Source: Hyaloscypha bicolor E (Eukaryota > Ascomycota > Leotiomycetes > Helotiales > Hyaloscyphaceae). From it: a DNA stretch of 64,000 bases. Under the pieces are notes generated by a model. It saw only the letters and a program-made list of their open reading frames with translations. It searched no databases and was not told where the DNA came from. Both the position numbers and the translations under genes were made by a program. Location: assembly GCF_002865645.1 (NCBI RefSeq), contig NW_020194693.1, forward strand, positions 310,001-374,000. Direction: 5' to 3'. Shown in pieces: positions 22,984 through 35,184 of this stretch. Numbering within the stretch: the stretch's first letter is position 1; each line of letters opens with the position of its first letter.

Positions 22984-24305
22984 AGGAAGAAAAAGGTAAT
23001 ATTACAGGGGATTTTGTGAAAGCCTGTTTATGCCACGAAGCAAATGTTGCGGGCTGAGATGGGACCATGTACTGTCAAAATCGATCCTGGCGTCGAACTT
23101 GTGTGATGGGACATTCATGAACCGCTACCTCAACCCAAAAAGACATCAATCCACTCAAGGGGCTGTCCTTCCTACATGTACTTTTCAACATGACCAATAC
23201 CTTTCCTGTACGCGATACCATCCTCCCACTCAATCCAAAGAACGTTATAGAATTCATATCGTACTCCTTTGGATTCCTCTCTCCAGTGATACCCTCTTGG
23301 TGGTAGTGGTATCTTGTCCCAATATTCCATTTCCTTTGCATAGCCCCTAGAGATTGCAATGAGTTCACAAGTACTCGAGGTTTGTGGCGGTAATGGACAT
23401 TCAGTATCCCTGCCCATAAACCAGCGCCATCTCGAAGAGACACACAAAAATCCGATCCTTGACAGTATGCCCGCTCGGCCGTATCTAGCCAATACCTTGA
23501 TATGCGGCATGAGATGAACGCTAGATGAACCAGAAGTCTAACACTGTTGTCGATCGCGGAATGGTAATTGGGTACCAAAATCCTGCGTTCGTGTCTAAAT
23601 TGTGTTTGAAGAAGTATTCAGACTACGGTATTCTGGAAAGTGGTTATCATCATATTACTCGCCAAAAAGGGATCGTAATTATATCGAGCTTAAGGTTGAT
23701 TATCATTATTTAACCTGGGGAGACATACGCGAAAGGAACAGTCTCTGCCAAGAAAGCCTTGTTCACAGCCCCAGAATAGGCTAGCAAGACTACCTCTTGG
23801 ATCTCCAAGCCATCCGCCTCGGGAGGAAGCCCGAAAACTCTCCTTCTCTATCTCAACACGGCTATTGCTCCTCCAAGAAGAGTAATTTAACGTTTAGAGA
23901 CAGACCCAGGCAGTAAACTCTAACGCTTAAAGAAAGAGAGACAGAAACCATTTTACTAAAGTCTCCTTTCGTCCGCAAATACGCTTTATATAACTTCTAA
24001 GCCTCAAGATTCCTCTATAACCTAAGCCTCTTAATAATACAAATAAACCCAAGTATGAAATGCCCGTTAGGCCATATCCCTAATATCTCTATAACCCTAG
24101 CTAAAGGTATGCGCTATTAACGCGCTAATGCCTAATGGTCAGACGCCCTTCGCTAAACAGGCGGAATGAGGTACTAATTTCTTATCAAACATTAGTCGAG
24201 TAGAGACCGGCGGGCGAATCTTGTATGTCGATATCGAATAATAGAAGAGACACTTTGTCTCGAGTCAAGAGGAGGAGTTGATTTGAGTCGGAGTGGTGCT
24301 GGCGG
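22984..24305. other. AT-rich, gene-free region, probably decayed repeat
   Basis: No intact gene is seen. From about 23630 to 24150 the sequence is dominated by TAA/TATA/CTTAA words (for example ATAACCTAAGCCTCTTAATAA), resembling RIP-degraded repetitive DNA. No terminal repeats could be identified. Confidence 0.5.
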
Positions 24306-26120
24306 TCAAGGAGGAGATTCGATTAGTATCGCCAGTTCGGGACTCAATACTAGCCCTGTACTCCAGAGGAGCAAATAGTCGGTGGACCGACTACTACAGG
24401 TTACCAGACCGCACCACGAGGAGGCTTTGAGTCGTCGCAGTCCGATCGTAGTGATATCGTGCCCAGCCAACAAGGATATCAGACCCGTTGTCCAAATAAC
24501 AGTGGTCTCTGTATCTTCGCCAAAAAAACTGCTAACCTCCCTCTTAAAATCGCTTGCTTTGTCGTGGACATACCACTGGGTGTGAAACCGTTCGTACGGA
24601 GGTGAATGTTTCTTATGTTCAAATAATCTCCCCCACTGAACCAGTCTCGCAGGCCGATTGAGCCTTGCCAACCCATCCATGACCAGCTCGGCAAACTTGA
24701 TTTCGAGCAATTTTGACGTTTGGGATTCCGTCGTGTCGCAGGACCAGAGATTACCCAGAGAAGAGCGACGCCAAAGAAAATTTCTGGCAATCCATACAAG
24801 AAGCCACCATAAAACACATCACTGAGCAGTGTGGTTACACCTGAGAAAGAATCGACAACGTCTTTCGGGTATGTGAGATCCTTGCAACTGAAATCGCAGA
24901 CAAGCTGACGATAACCGTGTAGCTCGGGCCAAGAGTGCATGAACAGCTTAGATACATGGGGTTTGAGGGCAGTATCCATGGAACTACTCTTCTGCATATC
25001 CTTCCGACGGGGTTCTGCAACATCTTCATACGTAACATCACAGGCCACAGGGGCACTTCCAGATTATGGAGTCCTCACAAACAAATGAGCTTCCTTGGCG
25101 AGAATAAAGCCTCTTGGAACGTCCAACCTCTCTCGGGCCACGTGGCTGTATTTGGGTTTAGGAGGCAATCCTCAACAACACGAGCACCATTTGAAAGTTT
25201 GGCCGTGCGTTGAGAGTGCCTTCTTGGAAATAATACCACTTTAATGCCTCGCAGGCCGTAATTGGCGTCTTCTCATTAGCAGCAACAATTGTGAGCACCG
25301 CGTTTGCATATATCGAAGCCGTCCTTATAATTTCGCGATGGGGGAGATTTTCTCCTCGTCTTGTACAGTACAATACAGAGAGTCTACCCAGAGGTTGCGT
25401 TCGTTCAAGAGTTCCGTAAAGGCGATCGCATCTCGAATACAAGTCGGAATTTGCCAGGCAATTTCTTCGCGGTCCAGGTTGCCAGGCTGCTGAAAGAGTT
25501 CCACATTAGCTTGAATTGTGGTCAGATTTGGTGTACTGCCCCATCCATGGCTAAGGGCCATGTAAGACTCCTCGGATGCAGCTTTCGTCAGGCATTTGCC
25601 CCAAGTATCAATGGGCAGATTTGGACGATGCTGGGTGATTCTTGTGGTGCCGTAGGCGCATCGACAGCTCTGATCATGCTGGTGGTCAAATGTGAATATC
25701 CAGTCTCGGACAACTTGAATGTCTATCCATTCTGGATCGACCATTCTCCCACGGCCTCTATACGCAGAACTTTAATTTTTGTTCGACAGCAACAAGGGCT
25801 GAGAACTGATATACCCGACTTATATTTTGGGCCCGTGACTACCGTAATTCGAAATTTCCACCTGCCGATAATCTTTTTTGAATTTAGAATGCGACAAGTC
25901 AGGGCAAGAGTGTGAGAAATAACGGAGAATGTACAAAACAGTCGACTGAAAAGACATCTGCAACTATGTCCAGTCCTACGATCTCGTGTGATTTCCCTGA
26001 TGCATTGAAGGCATTACGTATCAACCTGCAAATATGGCAAGGTAGACTTTTCTGGGTCGCACCACACAAACGAGATTCACGAACTCTCTTTCTTCCGTTG
26101 CCCTTCCGTCGACGAGCCAT
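24306..26120 (-). pseudogene. Heterokaryon-incompatibility (HET) domain gene, broken
   Basis: Pieces of a HET-domain protein are spread over at least three frames. In order on the minus strand: a HET N-terminal cysteine segment (LPCHICRLIRNAFNASGK, about 26050), the HET core ESYMALSHGWG (about 25560) and NLWVDSLYCTVQDEE (about 25390), then after a one-base-type frame change near 25360 the continuation REIIRTASIYANAVLTIVAAN, further frame changes and stops near 25110-25060, then VVDSFSGVTTLLSDVFYGG and LPSWSWMGWQG (about 24670). No intron with proper splice sites repairs the first break. HET proteins mediate non-self recognition and cell death in fungal fusion; this copy should be non-functional. 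Confidence 0.8.
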
Positions 26121-27393
26121 GTATGGACAGAGTGCGCGAATAAATTAGCCAAGCTTCCTCGACCTTTCAGTGTTCTCTGAAGCTCGCTCATTAGGCTGGG
26201 AGCCTTGCTTGTCACGAATGCGCTTCAATGAAGACTTGAGCAGCTTCCATCTCAAGAGTGGAGTGCGGACCGGAGTATCGCAGTCAAAACGTAAGCTAGA
26301 ATGACCGAGCCTGTCTCAACCATTCTTCTCGTCGTGTTGGGAGCCACAGAAGTCAGATGTCGAGACGTCGATGACAAACGCAACGCTCCAGGCTTCCACG
26401 CCTTTTAATTCGATGCAGAGGCGACGTGCATGAAATTTTCCCCAAAGACGATGACATGGCAAGACATTAGGGGGAAGTCTGATCGGACGTACTCGTACCT
26501 TGCGAGAAGACAACGGTGATGTCTAGGTTGGCAGCAGCAATCATGTCCCAAAATCGAGGCAATATAATGAAGTCACGTGAACACACCTACTTCAGGTTGA
26601 CATAACCAAGGGGTCTCGCAGTGCAACGAGCTTCATCTGTACGTATCTTTTAATGATTAGAGGCAACAACTCTAGGAGAATCATAGTTACGTGTACTTGT
26701 AACCTGACCATTTCGAGCTGGAAGGTTTCACCTCCACAGCTACTTGCGAGGAAGTATCTCAAAATCGTCTCCCGGACTTTTAACTGCACATCAAATGCTC
26801 AAGAATAAATGGAGTATGCATGAATAGAACTAGGAGAGCCAACTCAAGCAGTGAAGGTAAGGATGCAAGAAGGTAAATTAAATAGGGAGAATCCAAACTC
26901 AAGAGGTTTTCAGCCTGACAAGCTTCCAAGGTCTTACAACAATCATCAGCCTTGCCAACATTGATGCCATTGCCAAACCCAACATGTCCAAAAGGCTTCA
27001 AAACTAGGTCACCCAAGAACCGGCAGAACAAAACCCCGGTACGCATCTCAAACGTCAATCACCTCCCATTTGTCCCTGAAACCCAAACCTTAACCCGCTC
27101 AAGCACAACCAAGCGTCTCTCGCCAAACACAAAAAGCACATAACATAAAACAACACCCCAGAAGCTTGTAAAAAAAGTTTCCGTTTGCCCGTGGGCGCTC
27201 TCTCGGAGAAATACTGCCGATGTGCAACAGAGACACTCGAACGCATTGTCATTCAAGACTAACGTCTCATAATATTTCCGTCTAGTGGTCATCGATTACG
27301 CATTCATTTACCTTCATGCGCTCCCTTCCCTTGCCTACCCCCCACCGATGCCAGACATGTCGCGGAAGTTTATGGGAGAGGCTCGCAACCTCA
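26121..27393. other. Intergenic between HET relic and FAR11
   Basis: No recognisable gene. Short open frames exist on both strands but none shows family motifs; the right part is the 3' region of FAR11. Confidence 0.4.
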
Positions 27394-30300
27394 CTACCAC
27401 CCATTCCCCACCCCATCCCACCCACTATCAGCCTGACTCTCCCCCTCCCCCATCCCCTCCTCAATCCACTCCATCTTCTCCAACTCCCTAACAAAAAAAT
27501 CATGCTCATCCTCCAACAACTTCGTATCCGCGCCCATCTGGTCCGGATACCGTTTAATATTATGCCAATGCGTCAGCGCTCTCAGCGCCTGCTCAAGTGG
27601 CAGCGCTTCCTCGACCTCCGCATCGACGTCGCTGCCCGCAAGCCAGTCGTCGCGCAGTTCGGGCCGGCAGTGCAGATACACGGCTGTGATGACACGCATG
27701 TTTCCTTGCCGCCATTTGCGACCGCAGTATGGGACTTGGTTTTTGAAGAGTTTGAGGGTGTAGAGGCGGAGCTCATGTTGTGGTACCTTGAGGGATTTCT
27801 TGAGGATGTTGGAGGATTTGTATTGCACAAGGAGTAGGTTGCGGTGAGCTTTGTTCTTGCAGATTTTCTGCATGATGCGGAGGAAATTGATGCATGAGAA
27901 GAAGTTCCGCCATGAGAATTCGGTGATGGGTTCGGACGGTAGCTCGGTGGTGGGGTAACCCAGCTCGTCGACTTCGGGGCGGTCACGTTTGGCTGCGTGC
28001 TGACCTTCCTGGAAAGCTAGTGCGGGCAGTTTGTCTTCGGCGTCGGCGACGGATAGTTCTCGGCGCATTTTGATGGGCGGAGGTGCAGCTTCGTCTTCGC
28101 TCTCATCTTCTGGTTCCAAGTCGGCGAGATCGGGCTCGGTGGGTGTGTTCTTGCTGTTCACATTGCAGAACGCGAAGAAGCTACCAGTGTGAGTATTGGG
28201 TGGGCACAGGGAAAGGTAGGACTAACCTCATGTCATCGCGATCTGTTCTGCTATCGATGACTTTGTCAATATCCTGATGAGCAAAGAGCTTCAACACAAG
28301 CGGAAGATAGTTCGAATCCAGCAAAAGTTGTGTCAAATACTCAAACTTCAATATGTCTTTCTGCTATTAGCTACTTCCGATGAAGATGAATTAGTACACT
28401 CACGTGAGACTTTGAACCACTTTAAGAGAATAAGAAGGATGCCGGACACCGCTTTCGCGGTAATCTCTCGCGACCTCATTGCTTCAATCTCATCGATAGG
28501 GAGGTCAACCGGGTCGACAGAATGTGTCGGCAGAGGAACAAGGGCTGGATCTTGTGCCCGACCCTGGGCTGGCACACCGTTTCGTAGATTTAGCTCTGAC
28601 CTGAAAGCAGGGGCAAGCCCCTGAGATTGTCCCATCGGTAGTGTAATCAGAGCTGTTACATTGGCCAAAACTGCTTTCAGTAGCACAATGACCAACGACT
28701 GCAAATGGGGTATTGAATCTTGCTGCAAACTATCAACATCAGACTTTCGTGTTATGACGACAACTTACATAGAATTGCTCTACAAGATCAAGTTTCTGCT
28801 TGATTTTGTCGCTAACATCCGGGTTTGGTCCATAATCAACTTCTGCTTTTGCATGTTTCGTTTCGTATAATGAGAGCTTCTTTGACAGAATAGTGTCTAA
28901 ATCAAGCTCATCAACATCATCATCCTCGCCATCCCAACCTCGTTCGAATTTCAGAAACCTTTCTCGTTCATCCCATAGTTGACGCATGGCTCTCGTCATT
29001 CGCATTCGTTTTGCGAACAGATCTCCGGCTTCGAGTATTGATCTTGGAATGTCGCTTCCCTCCCATTTGCGACCGACGAGAAGCTCCTGCAAACCTGCCG
29101 CCCCTTTACCACCAGCACTATTGCTTGTGCTATCCAATGGAGGGTACATGAATGGGAAGTTCTGGTTTGTTTGGTAATTCTGTTTTTTGCCAGCCTTGCC
29201 ACCCACGGGTGGAGATGGTGGTGGAGATGGTGCAGGTGTCGCAATATGCACTGGCTGGTGGAGAATCGATGCCCCGCTACTGTTGACATTCATTGGAGGT
29301 GGTAGTATGCCATTAGCACCTGATCTGCTTGGCCGATTGGGTAAGGGCGGGAGAATCGAATTATTGTCGGGCTCGAGAGGTATAAGAGGCGGGGGAGGGA
29401 TGTATGCAGGGTATTTTGAGGTAATTTCCTGGCGGAAAATGTGGTAGTCGAGGGGCGAAGCAGTTATTAACTTGACACCATCGCTGTCTAGATGTCTCAA
29501 CTCGCTGGTCGCTGTCTTCACTTCGTCGACCTCAGATCTTCCTCCAAAGGCGAGCAAGAGCGACTTCCAAAAGAGGAGGAAGATCTACCGTGGTCAGTAA
29601 ACATTCATAGTAGGATTTTGAGACGGACTCTTGTCTGTGGAAGCTCGTTTGCTTCATCCCATCTAAGTCTTGCTGTAATTGTTACAAAATAATCTACGAG
29701 GCTAGGAGCAAGTTTCACTGAGAAGGTCAGTTCTGAATAGAGGAACCATGTGGAGCAACTAACGAATGTTCGTTCGTGCGGACTCCAGAGTAACAGGATC
29801 GTTACGGATGCCCTCAATAGTTAGATAAATGATAGTGGTGACGTTGTCCAATTCGTCCTGAATGAAAGGAATGTCTTCCTCCAGCAATTGCGTCTCACGA
29901 AATTCATCATCCCTTGAAATGTGAGCATAATTCGCCGGTAAGTAACCCCAACTTACCATAGCCTTTTAAAAGCATTTTCCATGACATTAAAAAGCACATC
30001 TATACCATCTGCCCTGCCAAAAAATGCAATTCCAAGCTTCATGTGCTCCAGCTGGAACGGCGTGGCCTTCGTCTTAGGTTTCGGCGCTTCCGCCTCATTC
30101 TCCTTATCTTTCGACTTCGACGCTTCAGTCTCTACTGCCGCAGGCTTTGTTCCAGCTGTCTCATCCCACACACCCAAAATGATATGTAGAATAGTCTGCA
30201 GGCTCTTGCACCGCCGTCGCAGATCCGTAGCATGGAGACCCTTAACCTCCCTCTCCACAAACTTCTCCCTCTGCTCCTGCTCAGCGTCCAGCCATGCCGT

Positions 30301-30726
30301 CCCCGCAAATTTCTTCCACCGCCTCTCAAATGTATCTTTCGCTCGATTCAGGCGCCGGTATTCCGCATCATTGTACGAGAACCACTCGTCCACCTCTTCT
30401 TCAAAAGACGCCGTGTCCGCATATGTGAAGGCGTATGACGTGGGATCAATTTTCGGGAAGTCGGTGACGATCTTCTTCAGCTGCATTAACGACAGGGAGT
30501 CATTGGGGTTCCCGAGTTGCTGGGGAGCTGGAGGGGGAGGAGGCTGATGTGGTGGGGGCGGTTGAGGCTGGTTTCGCTGAAGTTGAGGACGCCCCATGGG
30601 CACGCTGGTAGGCGGCTGAAGTGGTGGAAGACCAACATCTGCGAGGCCAGTATCTGCCACATCGGCATTGTCTCTCGCTGGGATGGAGGGCTCTGCTGGG
30701 GTTTTGGCCGTCCAAAGTGAAGCCAT
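27394..30726 (-). CDS. FAR11: FAR11/STRIP-type STRIPAK subunit
   Basis: Seven exons: 29957-30726, 29764-29912, 29629-29717, 28769-29584, 28404-28722, 28227-28356, 27394-28180; 3060 bases, 1019 residues, typical for the family (FAR11 in yeast, PRO22 in Sordaria, HAM-2 in Neurospora, STRIP1/2 in animals). These scaffold the STRIPAK phosphatase/kinase complex at ER/nuclear-envelope membranes and are needed for cell fusion and sexual development in filamentous fungi. Seen: a Pro/Gln-rich N-terminus (residues 40-75), the N1221 domain starting about residue 85 (FTYADTASFEEEVDEWFSYN, ETQLLEEDIPFIQDELDNV), and the C-terminal DUF3402 part (LKFEYLTQLLLDSNYLPLVL, NFFSCINFLRIMQKICKNKA, LKLFKNQVPYCGRKWRQGNM). 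The 44-base third intron has an unusual GTCCGT donor; it was placed because reading through meets a stop and the join restores frame. Confidence 0.92.
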
Positions 30727-31486
30727 GGTCGCGGCCGGGAGGTGGAGTGCGGTTGAGGGAGGTTAGTTGGATTGTAACATCATAATGGGCTGGGCGGTCA
30801 GAACTGTGCGTCCGAGGGAGCCATGAGAGGCTTTCGTGGCGAGGTGTATTTACTCGTTGGAGATGTGATGAAGTTGGTGTTGCGTCAACGCGGCCAGCCT
30901 CAAGAGCTCGCTAATGATAGGGAGCGGATAAGGATTGCTCGCCACCCCTGATATCAAGTCCTTCTGAAGCATTCCTTCCTTCAAGAATACTTTCAAAATA
31001 TAAAATAAATAAAAAATAACAAAAGCCCCTGATCTATCCGTACGAGACCTTACTAGGTTCCTTGTTAAACTCCTATCCACAAGAACAATTTTACGTGCCA
31101 ATGATACGATCTCATAATGGACAGCAAAAGCGGAGCTCATTTCCATGTTCCTGGCCAGGGTTGAATATTTCAAAGGCTACAATTCTAAATCTTCCTCCGA
31201 CGTATGGTAAATCCGAAATCTAGCACCTCTACATGTCTTAGAAGATCTAATACATGAAAGTCTTCTCCATGCAGATTTAGAGCTAAATGGCCAGGTTTGG
31301 CTAAGGACATAGAAAAAAATAATGCTGCCTCCTCCTCCAGTTTGAGATCGGGCTCAGAGGTTTCGCCTAACAAACTGCACCTTTTTTTATTAAAAAAATG
31401 GAAGACAACCCCTGCTTACAGAGCCACAAGAAGAGATACAATCACGAATAAAAATGGCAAAATATAACGGAAGACTGCATTAATAT
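30727..31486. other. Intergenic upstream of FAR11
   Basis: About 760 bases with no recognised gene; AT-rich around 31000. It includes the FAR11 promoter on its left side. Confidence 0.4.
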
Positions 31487-31573
31487 TTCCATACCAGGGA
31501 GTCGAACCCTGCGCTACCGCGAAATCTATCAATGTGATGAGAGGCGGAAATGTTACCGATACACCAGTACTGT
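31487..31573 (-). tRNA. tRNA-Glu(CTC)-like gene with 16-base intron, possibly a pseudogene
   Basis: On the minus strand the sequence folds as a tRNA: D arm GTGT..ACAT with loop ATCGGTA, anticodon stem TCCGC/GCGGT (four of five pairs), loop CT-CTC-A with anticodon CTC at 31539-31541, a 16-base insertion at 31522-31537 immediately after position 37, and a perfect T arm CAGGG-TTCGACT-CCCTG that includes the B box GGTTCGACTCC. The A box TGGTGTATCGG is near consensus. The acceptor stem pairs only five of seven bases (ACAGTAC with GTATGGA), so it may be inactive. The body matches the usual fungal tRNA-Glu. Confidence 0.5.
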
Positions 31574-32395
31574 TTGTGTTAGTCTGAGTACTGTCATGGT
31601 ACAAAGAATCTACTTACTGGATGAAAGTTAAGCCGAAAAATCCTTATTTGAATACATAAATGTTATTGAGGCCAGCGGGTATCATCGGGAATCGCTGACG
31701 GGAGTGTCCTATCAGCTCGTCACAGCCTGGGTCCTAAGTGGACCTCCCACCATCCTCACCGAGTCGCCGTGAACAAAAAGACCAGCACTAGTTTTCATTG
31801 CCCTCAGTGAAAGTGGGGCATTTAACTAAACCTGGTGAGAATAGGCGTTTAATATCCTAAAACCTTCGAGAGACTTGAAAACATAGACTTTGAATGTACA
31901 AAACATTGAGGATCATTTGGAGGGCAAGCAGTCTTCGTCTCAAACTACCCCACAGCGGGGTCCTTGAAGCTTGGTACTTATCCTCGAGCAAAGAAATAGC
32001 AGTTTTATGGCTAAAATGACATATTGTAAGACTAATCCAAGCTAAGAGGGGTCTTGAGTGTTGAAACTCGAATATTGTACCAGCTAAATGATTGACATTA
32101 ATTGAGTATCAGTCTGCGTGCTTGCTTCAAGCGAATTGACAAGGATTGCAGACGAGACAGATTCTGGGCAGAGATGTATTAATACTCGGTGTGCCGGGAT
32201 TTGATTTGAAGTCGCTGGCCATTGGAAATTTCTCGTGGAGAAAGGACGCAGGAAGAGCAGGGGTGCGTTTATCGCTGTTCTAAAATGGGCTCAGCTAAAA
32301 CCACGCACCTTGCTATTTACACCCTTAAATTATTGCAGAACGTGTTTCTTCACTTCTCCAACGTCAACACATCAACGATTCAGCGCCAGACAACG
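31574..32395. other. Intergenic upstream of the CYC2-like gene
   Basis: About 820 bases without a recognised gene. The open frame of the next gene extends to 32222 but contains no conserved residues there, so the 174 bases before 32396 are treated as leader. Confidence 0.4.
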
Positions 32396-33604
32396 ATGAC
32401 CTCCCGCTTCCCTGTGGGGCAATTGCTCTCGAGGCTATTCAGGAAGCCTGTCCGACATCTTGGGGGACCTTCATTGAAGCTGCCCTACCGGCAGGTCTCC
32501 TCGACCCAGCCCCAGAGCTTCCCGAACCCGAAGGCTGATTTCACCAGCGAGGAAAAGGCATTATTGAACCGAATGCCCGGCGAAGATCAGCACTCTATTG
32601 TGGAACGGTTGCGAGACCGCAAAGAAGCAGTTGAAGAGCTCATTGAGAAGACGCGATCTCAACGCCTGGCTCTTGAACCATCAAAACCTTGGCATGTAGT
32701 ATTAGAAGTAGGAGCGATTTTATTTTTAATTGGTATAGGAACTTCGCTTGTGTTATCCCCACCCCATACGGACGACGAGAAACCATTCGATCCGCCGCGC
32801 TTCAGTCCCTTCACAGTCGTGAAGAGGGAAGTCGTTTCCCCAACGAGCGTTATCCTCACGGTACGACGATTTGCCAATGGTACAGAAGATCTGTATAAGC
32901 ATATGTGGGATAAAGGAACTTGGTCTGTTGAAGTGAAACAGCCCGAACTTCAAATATCAAGATCGTATACGCCGCTTCCTCCAATCAAGCCGGTTGATTA
33001 TAGCGAATTGAGGTTCTTGATTCGTAAGGAGCATAAAGGGGAAGTCTCGGGGTATCTGCACAGTATGGGGCTCAATTCGCAAATGGAGTTACGAGGTCCG
33101 CACCCAGGATTTGATATACCAGAGAACGTTGCAGAGGTTGTGTTTTTAGCTGGGGGAACGGGAATCGCGCCTGCATTGCAAGCTGCCTACACTACGCTCG
33201 AAAGAAGGAATGCGGAAGCAAGGGTCAGAATTGTGTGGTCAAACCGCTGGAGAGACGACTGTGAAGGTGGAGGACAACTGGACAACATGGATCGGAAACA
33301 GGCTGGACTTATTGTTCAAGAATTAGAGGTTCTCCAGAAAAAGCATCCTGGCCAGCTCACCGTTGACTACTTCGTGGACGAGGAGAAAACTTTTTTGAAT
33401 CAGAAGAAGATATCACAACTCACAAACACGTCGAGGAGGAGCAATTTTGAAGGGACAAAACTTCTATTTATCTCTGGACCAGAAGGATTCGTCAATCACT
33501 TCGCAGGCCCAAAGAGATGGGAAGATGGGAGAGAGGGCCAGGGCAAAGTTGCAGGAGTAATTGGAAAGATGGCACTTCGTGATTGGATAATTTGGAAGCT
33601 CTGA
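32396..33604 (+). CDS. CYC2-like mitochondrial FAD-dependent oxidoreductase
   Basis: Single exon, 402 residues from ATG 32396, the start that gives a basic, Arg-rich mitochondrial presequence (MTSRFPVGQLLSRLFRKPVR). A single membrane segment lies at about residues 102-122 (VVLEVGAILFLIGIGTSLVL). The following ferredoxin-reductase-type domain has the flavin motif RSYTPLPP (about 190) and the nucleotide motif FLAGGTGIAPALQAAY (about 250). This architecture fits the fungal cytochrome c mitochondrial import factor CYC2, an inner-membrane flavoprotein facing the intermembrane space that helps heme attachment to cytochrome c. The frame is open further upstream, but those codons are not conserved-looking. 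Converges with the SDR gene 78 bases away. Confidence 0.82.
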   Translation: MTSRFPVGQLLSRLFRKPVRHLGGPSLKLPYRQVSSTQPQSFPNPKADFTSEEKALLNRMPGEDQHSIVERLRDRKEAVEELIEKTRSQRLALEPSKPWHVVLEVGAILFLIGIGTSLVLSPPHTDDEKPFDPPRFSPFTVVKREVVSPTSVILTVRRFANGTEDLYKHMWDKGTWSVEVKQPELQISRSYTPLPPIKPVDYSELRFLIRKEHKGEVSGYLHSMGLNSQMELRGPHPGFDIPENVAEVVFLAGGTGIAPALQAAYTTLERRNAEARVRIVWSNRWRDDCEGGGQLDNMDRKQAGLIVQELEVLQKKHPGQLTVDYFVDEEKTFLNQKKISQLTNTSRRSNFEGTKLLFISGPEGFVNHFAGPKRWEDGREGQGKVAGVIGKMALRDWIIWKL

Positions 33605-33682
33605 AGTGCATCCGAGCACAAAATTAATACCGCTCGCCTTTCGTGAGAGGATAATGGCAACAGCGACAAGCCACAAGGGCTA

Positions 33683-34408
33683 TCACCAAGGAATAGGACC
33701 CTCTTTATTAGAGTACGTACCCGTCTCGCCATCCTTCCTCAATGTGGCCAACCTAACAGCATTAATAGCACCGCTCTCCACTTTCCCAACGGCGTGAAAG
33801 TTATTCAAATCCGTCGCCACATACCCGGGACAGCACGCATTTATTTTCCACCCCTTCTCCCTGTACAGATGCGCAAAACTCATCACCAGCATATTAAGCG
33901 CCGATTTGGTGCTTCGATACACGGGATAACTGCCCATATTCACCTGCTTCCCGAACGAGCCCAAATTACTGGAGATAAACACCACTCTTGGATTCTCACT
34001 CTTCTCCAACAGAGGAGCGAACGTCTCGAATGTCTGCATAGCGCCAAAAACATTGACGTTATAGGACTCGAACATCATATCCCTCAGAGAATCCTCTCCC
34101 GGTTCATGCTTATTATCAATAGCGATTCCCGCGTTGTTTATCAGGACATCCAAGCGGCCGAATTTCGAAGATATGATCGAAGCCGCCGCGCTGATCGATG
34201 CGTCGCTTGTGACATCGATGGGAATGGCTTCCACGGAGAGATTCTCTGCTTGGAGTTTTGCGGCAGAGGCAGTGCCCCGCTCGGGATCGCGGCTGCCCAG
34301 AAGAATATGATAGGAGGGTTGATCTTTTGCGAGTTTCTTGGCAATCTCGAAGCCGACTCCTTTGTTGGCTCCTGTGATGAGGACGATTGTGGACTTTAGA
34401 GCGGCCAT
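33683..34408 (-). CDS. Short-chain dehydrogenase/reductase (carbonyl-reductase-like)
   Basis: Single exon, 241 residues. Classical SDR features are all visible: the cofactor motif TGANKGVGFEIA at residue 13, LLGSRDPERG (an Arg after beta-2, suggesting NADPH), DVT near 65, LINNAGIA near 90, a catalytic Ser in VVFISSNLGS, and the YRSTK (Y-x3-K) pair near 165, then CCPGYVATDLN. Similar proteins are annotated as carbonyl reductases; the substrate is unknown. It is cytosolic by lack of a signal. Confidence 0.9.
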   Translation of the reverse strand: MAALKSTIVLITGANKGVGFEIAKKLAKDQPSYHILLGSRDPERGTASAAKLQAENLSVEAIPIDVTSDASISAAASIISSKFGRLDVLINNAGIAIDNKHEPGEDSLRDMMFESYNVNVFGAMQTFETFAPLLEKSENPRVVFISSNLGSFGKQVNMGSYPVYRSTKSALNMLVMSFAHLYREKGWKINACCPGYVATDLNNFHAVGKVESGAINAVRLATLRKDGETGTYSNKEGPIPW

Positions 34409-35184
34409 GGTTGCAGCTGCTGAAGAAGCGAAGTTCTCACGATCTTCTGCTGGTGAGGAAATTTATTTCAGCTTTCTGAACAAGTCTAACCATTATCTTC
34501 TAATTCGAAAGAAGGAACGAGCTTTGTAGCATCATCAAATCGGTGAAATAGGTATGATCTGATGTCCTAACTCCACATCAATCAGCCAATCGGATTTTTT
34601 CCTTCTCGTTGACGCTTGAGATTGTGGGTCAGTATTAGTTCAGCTGTGCGACGGGTTAGCTTTCTTTCGGAGTTTATCACAATATAGAGCCGACAGGGTA
34701 CAGCTGAATTACAAATCAGTGACAAACTCCACACAAACATTTGCTGTTGACACAACACGAAGTACGCCACACGAAATGCAACTTCTTGAATCAGCATCAA
34801 ATTATTTGCTACTTCGTTTTGTTAAGTACCGAGTCAAGTGGCTACCGTCTTTCTGGAGTTTATTGCTACGGTCTTCGTTTGAATGATGGAAGCAAAAGCG
34901 AGGAAGGGGTCTTTATCCGGACCGCTTTTGTTTACGGCGAGCTTTTCCTTGCACATTCTGGACGACTCGTCGGCTTCCGCTCTGACAGTGAAACATTCAG
35001 AGGCAAGGCACGAAAGAGGTCGCTTAATGCTGCGGCTTCAAAGAGGTGGCTTAAAGGTGTGCTTCCAAATATCTTCTTCAATGAAGTCTCAATGAAGTCT
35101 CACGGTTTTGTCAGAAGAGAAGGCAAAGACCAAGTGGCCATCAAACGAGAATTAATTCATTTCATTTCATTCCATCCTTCTCCC
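34409..35184. other. Intergenic, SDR promoter side
   Basis: 776 bases. A long open frame on the plus strand crosses this stretch into the next gene, but it has no ATG of its own at the start, no family motifs, and runs antisense to the basic gene at its end, so it is not called. Confidence 0.4.

Noticed and set aside
25361..25915. 184-codon plus-strand open frame
   Set aside because: Antisense to the HET core; HET motifs are only on the minus strand.
29981..30547. 188-codon plus-strand open frame
   Set aside because: Antisense of FAR11 exon 1; the composition reflects codon bias of the true gene.
33794..34399. 201-codon plus-strand open frame
   Set aside because: Exact antisense of the SDR gene, whose motifs are unambiguous on the other strand.
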